Assembly: GCF_001653235.2 (NCBI RefSeq)
Contig: NC_035793.1
Span: 4,340,001 to 4,404,000, forward strand
DNA from: Pochonia chlamydosporia 170
Lineage: Eukaryota; Ascomycota; Sordariomycetes; Hypocreales; Clavicipitaceae
Length of the DNA: 64,000 bases
Direction: 5' to 3'
The position numbers were made by a program, and so were the translations under genes. Shown here piece after piece: positions 56,249 to 64,000 of this stretch. The first letter of the stretch is position 1. Every line of letters begins with the position of its first letter. The notes beneath the pieces were generated by a model, which searched no databases, was not told the DNA's origin, and saw only the letters and a list, made by a program, of their open reading frames with translations.

Positions 56249-57946
56249 TCTGATTGAGGTCTGAAGGTCGCCGAGTTGCAAGAGTCTATCAGATTAAATT
56301 CGTGGGTTAGGGTTACGCTGTCTTGGACATATGAGACCACCTGGTGCTCAGCGGCTTGTCTCTGTCACTGTTCAAGCTCTTGCAGCTTTACAATGCCGTG
56401 TATTTATTTATTCTTCAGCGGCTCGCTCCGCAGATAAGCATTCGGCTGTCGCGACACATGGTGGATCTCTTGCGTGATACAACCATCTGGTGGTGACACT
56501 GGAACGGGTCCGAAAGGGCGCCGATCTGGCAGCATAATGGTTAAGCGAGGTTAATTGGCTCCGAAGTCGCTAAATATGATGGGAGAGTGGTTGGATTTCA
56601 TGCTTGACTTGAAGAATGCTATTTAACTTGCGGTGGCCAAGATTTTGTATAAGTTGTGGTGTTATGCTCAGATTTAAGTGGATGATTGCATCTGAGGCGG
56701 CCACGATGGTAGATGAGCTTGATGTAACGCAACTGTCTGCCGATAATTAAGAAGCTTTGAACGCCTTGGAAACTTTTAGGGGCGCTTTCATAATACTCTT
56801 CCTTTGAGCCGGCGGTCGAACGCCATTGTATAGCGCCAAATTGCCAACACTCTGCCATAATTGCAAGAACACGACTACTTCACCGTCAACTGGAAGTGAT
56901 AGATGAGACCCTGAACTGATGCTCAACCCCCAAAACAATTCACAATGTCTGCGAAGCGGTGACTATAGAGTCAGTCTGCGTCGGTCCGCACTACAAGTTG
57001 ACCAAGGTGCCGGCATAGCAGCTAGGTCATGACACCGTAAGTCGCGTGTATTCTACGACGAGAGTAGTCTGCACGCGTTGAGTAAACATAACTGGTGGGC
57101 GAATCAGCCATCGCGGGACGCATCTAAGACACTCATCCCGGGCCGTGTATTGCCAAGGATTCAACAAGCGACATGTCATTTTCAGATTGAGATGGTCTCT
57201 GTGGGGTTACATGGCAGGAGGTATGTGTTTACATGTAGAGCCGGAGCCATCGCTTATCCCACAAGTTCGTAGTTGGCTATTCTTAGTATCAGTTGACGTA
57301 TCGTTTGCGTTGCATGCCGAAGTCTTAACCGTGCAAGTACGACGATTTCGCATTGCTTGGCAGGGGCTGACGGTAACATCGACGCTAGGGTCCAAATGGT
57401 AGGGAGAGTGTGATGGAACAAGCTCAAAAGTGTTCAATGACACTGTGACGAAGTGTGTCTTTTGTGAAGGGAGTTATCTCTGTTGCATGCGAGTTATATC
57501 ATACACGCAAAACCTACGTATCTTCGAGAATGGAAGTTCAGGTATTCCATTTATTCTTAGTCCTGGCCTTGACTGGTGGTCAGAGATGAGGAGATGAGGA
57601 GATGAGTGACGAAGTAGTCGTAATCGCGTGGACATTTCTCAAGGCTCCAACCCTTTGGGAAGTGCATATATACTTATGTGGCAGATTGACGCATCAACAT
57701 GAAGAGAGCTCACAGGGGAAGAACTTGCGATTGATGTAAATACTGCGTAAATACTTCCCAAACGGAACAGCCTCATTGTACTCCATACGCCTATCAACAC
57801 TACTGCCACAGCTTCATCGCAGACAGCAGCATCTATGTAATGCAAAAATTCGCTGAATCTACCGCCAACGCAAGTCTCCCTCCAAGTGTAACCATCGTCA
57901 AGCAATCACGTCTATATTACAAAATTATGTACCCAAGTACGCTCGC
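56249..57946. other. Intergenic stretch with one short repeat
   Basis: About 1.7 kb between two minus-strand genes; its left part is the Dal5-type promoter. A short AGATGAGG repeat lies at 57584-57606. No gene supported. Confidence 0.5.
57584..57606. repeat. AGATGAGG tandem repeat
   Basis: Nearly three copies of an 8-bp unit in non-coding sequence about 0.36 kb after the sulfatase-fold gene. Confidence 0.75.
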
Positions 57947-60652
57947 TCACAGCGCAACGGGATACTCCCTCCTCATGCTCTCGTGTTCTATACCATCGCT
58001 CCGTTTCGTGTGACCAGCATCACGTTCCTCAATATCCTCGGCGTACATATCCGCGTATTTACCATAGCGCCACCGCCTGTTATTCTCCTTCACCCACCAC
58101 CGACACACCACGGCCGCTTCTTTAATCCAGTTTGAAGCTTCTATCCCGTGGTCTTTCTCTAAAATAATCTGCATGGCGTCCATGTCAAATGATATGATGC
58201 GTTTCTTCCCCTTTGGATCCTGATCTAGGTCGACGAAGCGCCACTCGTTGTCGCTGTCAAGTGGTACGACGAGATGCCATGCAGGGTGACGGGCATCACG
58301 TACGGATACCATTGTGCCGCCGGGGTTGGTCACTGTGAATTGCCAATCTCCTTGCCCGGTCGCTTCGGAGAACTTCTTCAAGGGACGGAGTAATGATTGG
58401 CCTTCGAGGTTGGCGAGCAGGTCATGCGCTGCGGTTTGAGCGGGCTTGGACAACGAGCCTGATTCGATGAGCAGGTCTAGGAGAGTCGGGATAACTGTCA
58501 GTGTGGTAACTGCGTCGTCGATTTTGATCGGTGGGAGATTCGGATGCGAGAATACAAGCGGCACTTCGTAGCTAATCGTTTCGGGGTTGTTGTACGTTGC
58601 AACGCCGCCTTCAGCAACCGGTGTTCCATGATCGCCAGTTATAATCACCATCGTCTCATTAGCAACACCTTCTTCCTCCAGGATCGTAAGGATTTTCTCC
58701 AACCACCGATCTTGGTATCTTATGCAATTGAGATAATGGGACAAGTGATCCAGTTCGCCTGACTCCGCCAGCGGGATATACGTCTCTGACTCAGGAACCC
58801 CCCAAGCGTGGTGAGTCGTGCTCGTCAAGTGGGACAGAAAAACACGCTCTTCTGACGTATTGGCAGTTCGGAAAGCATCGCGGATGTAATCCTCGAGAGA
58901 CACTTCCGGTATACTAAAGTAGTTCGTCTCGGCCATTTCCTGTTTACCAAACTTTGCCCTCGAGCTCTGCAGGTACTCCCTGGTAATGAAGTCTTCTTCG
59001 GAGAAGCCCATGGTCGACATGAGAGGTCCCTGGTAGTCAAACGTACCGGTGGCGGATTGCATGAACATGGAACGCCATGGGAAACGAGCGAATTCCTGAG
59101 CGTTGCCGGTAGAGTTGTTGTCCAAGGAGTTGAGGGCTTTTAAAATATGTGGCAGACAGGGTTGGTAGAAATGGTTCTTAAACTCAACATTGAAGTCTGC
59201 AGCCACGGGCGCCAGTCCGCACAAGGTAGCGACCAAGCTTTTGAGGGTATAACTGCTTCCGGTGTGTGCGTTGCTTGCGACTATTCCACCGCGGGGGTTG
59301 CGTTGGTCGTGCTGAAACCCATCTTCGTAGTCGCCGGTGAGGAAGTTGGCCGTGGAGGTAAGAGTAGAGAGCATCTTTTCAGCTTCAGGTGGTATTGTAT
59401 TATTCGCATAGGATTTTGCCAGGGTATCCCAGATGAATCCATCCTTCTTTATGGGAAACACATCTCTTCTTGTTGACTCCAAGACAAGAACGATGACATG
59501 ACGAATTGGTACGTCGTGGAGTCTGTTACGCAGGTCTGAGACGAGGTCGTCGTCGAGATTCGAAATCTTCAAGGGGTCGGCCGCCGCGTCATAGTGTGTT
59601 TTGTTCTCCATGTACCAGTCCTCGAATCCTAAGAGCCGGTCATTTTTTGGAAGCCACGGAAGAGGTATCGGTTCGGCGAGGGCAGTGACATTCTCCCAGG
59701 CGATGTCTGTTGGAGTAAGATGCAAGTTGGAAAGCGCCGACTTCTTTGCAACATCGGCAATCGGCAGCAATGGCAGAGTCCAGGACAAGCTAATTAGCGA
59801 GTTTGTAGACGGCCGAAAGACAGTTGAGGCTATTAAGGCGACAAGTCCTATACATGTGATTATGTGCTTTGCACCCCATTGCTGTTTCGATGCATTCTGT
59901 TGTTCGTGGCCGTCGTCAGTTTCCTCGTAATCCGAGATGTCGAGGACGGGTGCGTCGATAAAAGGTGCGTCCTCTAAATCTGAGTCCTGGTCGTCCTTTT
60001 CCGCCAGTTGGTCGAAACTCCCTGATCTTCTGAGCAACGTCCTTGTTTTGCAAAAGGAAATCGGTCGGTATAGTACATCCAGTGCAATGGTAGCCATGGA
60101 ATATGACACCTCTGCCAGTGCCCTACCCACGATGAGTACAAACACGATAACCGCTGTAAATGATAGCAATGCCCCCGGTAGCATTGGCCACCAGGACGGA
60201 TCCAGCACTACGGCAATGTTCCGCCATTGGATGTCCGAGCCTGACATAAGATAGAATGATATACTCATGCCAGCCATGCTCAGCACAGTCCCGGCAATGG
60301 CGAAACTAGCAATCGTGGCCGCTGTCCTCACTAGTGCGATCTGTCTGCAGTCGAGCAGTAGTCGATAGAGGAGCAGCAGGGCAACATCCTGATACAAAAG
60401 CGATGGGCCCCATGCTATCGTACTTTTCGATTGCAATGACTGTAGATGTAGGTATATCCGAATGACCTTGGAGCTAAAAATTGCGGTGAATATCGTTGAG
60501 AAGGCGAGTTTTGACGTTGACTGATCGCGACATCTCAAAGATGCCTTGCTTCGGGGCGAAACGGGGTTAAAGTTTCGAGCATATCGTATCAGCCACGACG
60601 TTACATGGTGCCGAATAGATCCCCCTGCTTGATGTGTTTGCGCTGCTGTCAT
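57947..60652 (-). CDS. Membrane sulfatase-fold (alkaline phosphatase superfamily) protein
   Basis: Large single-exon gene, 901 aa. The N-terminal third has about five hydrophobic helices between residues 50 and 200 and another near 265-285. The C-terminal half is a sulfatase/phosphoethanolamine-transferase-like domain facing the outside or lumen. It opens with IRHVIVLVLESTRRDVFP at about 385-401, where the Thr/Ser of ESTRRD is in the position of the nucleophile, continues FLSHLTSTTHHAWGVP, and has MVIITGDHGTPVAEGG at about 668-683, the second metal-binding segment. The arrangement of several helices plus this domain is like LTA-synthase or phosphoethanolamine-transferase types; fungal homologues are annotated only as sulfatase-domain proteins. 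Substrate unknown. The ATG at 60652 is used because the two upstream codons start with GTG. Confidence 0.88.
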   Translation of the reverse strand: MTAAQTHQAGGSIRHHVTSWLIRYARNFNPVSPRSKASLRCRDQSTSKLAFSTIFTAIFSSKVIRIYLHLQSLQSKSTIAWGPSLLYQDVALLLLYRLLLDCRQIALVRTAATIASFAIAGTVLSMAGMSISFYLMSGSDIQWRNIAVVLDPSWWPMLPGALLSFTAVIVFVLIVGRALAEVSYSMATIALDVLYRPISFCKTRTLLRRSGSFDQLAEKDDQDSDLEDAPFIDAPVLDISDYEETDDGHEQQNASKQQWGAKHIITCIGLVALIASTVFRPSTNSLISLSWTLPLLPIADVAKKSALSNLHLTPTDIAWENVTALAEPIPLPWLPKNDRLLGFEDWYMENKTHYDAAADPLKISNLDDDLVSDLRNRLHDVPIRHVIVLVLESTRRDVFPIKKDGFIWDTLAKSYANNTIPPEAEKMLSTLTSTANFLTGDYEDGFQHDQRNPRGGIVASNAHTGSSYTLKSLVATLCGLAPVAADFNVEFKNHFYQPCLPHILKALNSLDNNSTGNAQEFARFPWRSMFMQSATGTFDYQGPLMSTMGFSEEDFITREYLQSSRAKFGKQEMAETNYFSIPEVSLEDYIRDAFRTANTSEERVFLSHLTSTTHHAWGVPESETYIPLAESGELDHLSHYLNCIRYQDRWLEKILTILEEEGVANETMVIITGDHGTPVAEGGVATYNNPETISYEVPLVFSHPNLPPIKIDDAVTTLTVIPTLLDLLIESGSLSKPAQTAAHDLLANLEGQSLLRPLKKFSEATGQGDWQFTVTNPGGTMVSVRDARHPAWHLVVPLDSDNEWRFVDLDQDPKGKKRIISFDMDAMQIILEKDHGIEASNWIKEAAVVCRWWVKENNRRWRYGKYADMYAEDIEERDAGHTKRSDGIEHESMRREYPVAL

Positions 60653-62779
60653 CTCCACAGCAAGGCGAGCGACAAAATCCGCAGCTGTTGAAAGATTGAT
60701 GATAGAGAATATTTATGGAGCCATAGCTTGGTTATAAGAGTCCTCCCAGAAGGCCAGCTGGTTAGAGAATGCGTGATAGCAGAGCGATCTGCAGAATGTT
60801 AGCACCAGACCCAAATATACGAGATTTAGCTCTTTTTCTTCTCCACCATCGGACTTTGTCTTCTTTACCTAGGTACTTGATCCAACTCGGGCTCGTACAA
60901 GATCAGGAATGGTTGTGGGAGGGCAACAAAGCGAGATACGTGTCGAGTTTGGGGAAGGACTTGGTTGACCTTTTATTATTCGTGACACATCTCCATCCTT
61001 CCATACGGGATATCCTTGGCGATCGTCGCTCGCTGAACCAAACATCAGCCAAGATTGTCTGACAGGTACCCACCATCTGCATGGCTATGTTAAGAAATGC
61101 GACCGTCTTCTCCGCCTTTAATGGACAATGGATAGCCATAGCCGCCTTGCCTGGTACCTTTCGTACGGAGTACCTTTGTGGCAATGCATCAAAGCGCACC
61201 CAATATTGCATGCCGTCGAACCAACAGCACACTTTGACAAAGGGCCAACGACAAGCCTTGTCTGCGCTCAGGGGTTCCCTTTCATGCAGGTCAACCCGGA
61301 TGGTGCCTGGCTTGTGATGGCTCACGTATCACCACATGAAGAAAAATTGAAATGTACGCGCGTATAGGACCTTCTTTTGTGACACGGGCCGGTGAACATG
61401 GACGGGCGCTTCGGGATTGAGATTGGATGCGCAGGAGGGCATTGTACAACGTGGGAATTGAGACACATCTGCATCCCATCTTATTGTCCGTAATCAGGGA
61501 AACGCCGTTCGAAACCGGTATGGTTGCAATCTTTGACTGCAGAACATGGTTCATGACGCATAGTAAGCTGGAAGAGAAGGGGGATTGTACGAGGCTTCGG
61601 GAGCCGTCCGTGAGAGAAAACCGGATGGCACCAACCGAAAAGCGGGCTGACTTTGACTCGTCCGCGTCTCATGCCTGTCGATCAATGGGGAAGACGAGTT
61701 TCGTTCTTCAACCCTGTCGGGCGCTAAGCTGAGACGAGTAAATGAGCACATGCTTGTGGTTGGGGGCTGGGTTGTTGGAGGAATAAGCTTGTTACGGGTG
61801 GCGGAACGTTCGGCCAATGTTGATCTTGGAGCAGCATGTTTTGAAACGGTCTGGATTTATTCGTTCATGTTGCTTCTCACGTTCTGGGCTTGGGTTGGAT
61901 ACCATGGAGGTCAATGCTTGAGTCTTTTGCCTTGGTGTGGGTGACGTAACATGTCACATACAGCTCTGCTGCATGAACAGCCGTGCTGACTGGTGCGGAA
62001 GCAATTATAGCAACTCAACATGCCCACGAGAAGGTGTTTGGAGACATATCTGCATATCCGACAACCCAATTTGAACAAGTTTGCGACTGCTACGCAAGAT
62101 ACTCTGCGAATATTCGGCATATACGATACTTGTCAGGTGGGCATGTGCCTGCAAGGGTAGGTTGTGGAACATTTGAACCAACACGAAAAAGGCGTTACCA
62201 GGTAACTGGTGGCTTTACTTGACACCCGTTGGCTGACACTGGGGATGGTGTACTTCCGCTATTTACTTTATTACTTAAAACAAAACAGAACAAGCGACCA
62301 TGACACTCCAAGCATCCTTATTAATACCAAGTGACGGAGCGCCTCGTTCTTTGACGGACGATTGCAGTCGTACAAATGGAAATGGTATTTCTAGGTATCA
62401 GACGCCTTGCCCGATATCCAATACTGTCGCCCGCGAGTTGTGAAGCCCGCGTTCAAGGCAACCCAATCCCGCCCGAGGCATACTATGTATGCTGTGAAAC
62501 AACAGAAAGCGGTATACATAGCGCCGCCTTTTGACCTTTGACGCCCAAAGGCTCTTTAGACCATACAAAATCCCGATTGGCCAACTTCGAGTACTTTGTT
62601 TTGAGTGCAAATGTCTTCGTCGCACAGGGCTTCTTGGCCGAGGTTCGATCCCCAACATATCTCTCACGAGTCACGAAAGTTTCCCTGTGTCGAGTTGCTG
62701 AAAGCCAGCGACTTCAGCTTTATATCTAGTGTAATTCTCAAGTCTAAGTACAATACAATAGCTAAAAATATCTAACTCG
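60653..62779. other. Intergenic stretch, no gene supported
   Basis: About 2.1 kb between the sulfatase-fold gene start and the 3' end of the peptidase gene. Frames on both strands up to about 140 codons have no family resemblance. A tRNA-like B-box match near 62640 was rejected. Confidence 0.45.
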
Positions 62780-64000
62780 CTACTTCGACCCATCAACAAT
62801 CTTCAACACGTCCGCAAAAGTCTTGCCCGAAAACGCCGGCGTATCCGTCTCACACTTCTTCCCCTTCTCCGGAATCTTCCCCGTCGCAAAATACTCCCTC
62901 ACAGCACGAACAACACACGCCGACGGTTGCGCAAAAGAACCATGCTGCACACACTAAGTTAGCAACTTTCTCAACACCCTAGGGGAACACAAAATGCAAA
63001 CATACCCCATAAGACTTCAGTTCAATAAGTCCACTGCCCTCAAACCCACTACTCATATTATGCGCCGACTGATAAGGAGTCATGGGATCCCAAGTATTCC
63101 CAATAAACAGCAACGGCTTCTTCGTCTTCACGTGAAAGTCACCGCCATATCGCTCCTTCGCATCCATCTTCCACTGCGCGCACGCCATGTCCGAAAACAT
63201 CAAGCTATCGGCAATAGCCTTCGAAGTGTTGTACTTCTCGTTGACGACAGGCATAAAATCCTCGCGAGAGACGACACGCTTGATGTCCTTGTCGCCGCAC
63301 TGAATACCGGGATTGGCATCCGGAGTTACAGAAGCTTGGACGTTGCCTCGAATCTTCTTTTCGTATTCAATCAGCGTCGTGGCATTGTTTTTGTTGAACA
63401 GATCGCCCAGACTCTTGGCGAGATTGATCCAGGAACTTGGCCCATAGAGACTAGCAACAACAACATTCTTAATCATGTCGTAGTCGACGATATCGGTGCC
63501 TACTCGGACGGGATCGTATTTGACCTTGTACAAAAAGTTCCAAAACTGGCGCTCTAGCTGTGCGGCAGTGTGGTTCTTGCTGGCTAGGGGACAGGTGGGT
63601 GACTCGACGCAGTGTTTGAAGAAGCCGGAGAAACTTTCGTCGGCCATTAGGTTCATTTGTTCGTCGCTGGGATTCACGTTAGCGAATGTTGGAGTAGCTC
63701 AGATGGCTATACATACTGTGAGTGGTAGTACTCGTGGGCGTTTTGAACGCCATCTAGGATAACCTTATCCATGCGGTCGGGGAACATGGCTGCAACGGTT
63801 GCTCCAAGAGTAGTTCCGTAGGAGAATCCTGTAATCTCTTGTTAACCAGTGATACGATAGACAGCGAATGAAGGCTCAACTCACCCCAGTAGCGCAACAA
63901 GCCATCCTCGCCGAGGGCATCCACCACAGTCATCAAGTCCCTGGCCGTAAATGCCGTACCAACATACGATCCAATGCTCTTCTTGCGCTCGTAACACGTC
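62780..64000 (-). CDS. TAP-type serine peptidase (alpha/beta-hydrolase), 3' part
   Basis: Secreted or extracellular aminopeptidase-like enzyme of the S33 alpha/beta-hydrolase group with a TAP-like C-terminal domain (tripeptidyl/prolyl aminopeptidase type). Exons read from the right edge: beyond 64000 to 63887, 63828-63717, 63666-63006 and 62944-62780. The first intron splits the nucleophile elbow: YWG joins GFSYGTTLGA to give G-F-S-Y-G with the catalytic Ser. MFPDRMDKVILDGVQNAHEYY follows in normal order. The Asp region is LLFIGNTWDPMTPYQSA and the His segment SYGHGSFAQPSACV is completed by the last intron, as expected for TAP proteins. The C-terminus carries DVLKIVDGSK. The N-terminal part with any signal peptide lies outside the window. 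Confidence 0.92.

Noticed and set aside
62560..62700. B-box-like GGTTCGATCCC suggesting a tRNA or SINE
   Set aside because: The T-stem does not pair and there is no A box or acceptor stem at the right distance.

Overview
The window looks like nuclear DNA of a filamentous ascomycete (Pezizomycotina, probably Sordariomycetes; the class is inference). Genes are split by introns of about 48-120 bp with GTAAGT/GTATGT donors and YAG acceptors. The protein families fit: Zn2Cys6 regulator with a fungal-specific middle region, Pth11-type rhodopsin-domain receptor, NCS1 and Dal5-type permeases, fungal LicD and GT32-like glycan enzymes. No bacterial operons, rRNA or convincing tRNA genes are visible. 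Exon ends were placed by eye from splice signals, and the exon sums keep frame.

Layout. 1-14.3 kb, minus strand: 5' part of an amino-acid permease; a cytochrome P450; a Zn2Cys6 factor; an NCS1 permease with one GC-AG intron. 16.4-21.1 kb, plus strand: an AhpC/TSA_2 thioredoxin-like protein, a 44-aa secreted pro-peptide and an MFS transporter. 18.4-28.1 kb holds four tiny intron-containing secreted-protein genes, each with a TATA-like box about 90-110 bp before the ATG, plus an HpcH/HpaI aldolase. 29-34.8 kb: a LicD-type protein and a GT32-like DXD glycosyltransferase around a LINE relic. 36.4-41.4 kb is decayed: an integrase-like fragment, degenerate repeats, a frameshifted hypothetical gene and a PAF-acetylhydrolase-like pseudogene with two stops. 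41.4-46.7 kb shows nothing convincing and contains one N. 46.7-64 kb is gene-rich again: Pth11-like receptor, CCC1/VIT1 transporter, secreted phosphoesterase, APH-like kinase pseudogene (nonsense codon plus 17-bp tandem duplication), Dal5-type MFS permease, membrane sulfatase-fold protein, and a TAP-type serine peptidase running off the right edge.

Together the window reads as housekeeping or transport blocks flanking an accessory compartment from about 17 to 46 kb with small secreted proteins, cell-surface glycan enzymes, transposon debris and broken genes. The most interesting signal is the run of four undescribed small secreted genes with matching architecture, one of them a short Kex2-type peptide precursor.
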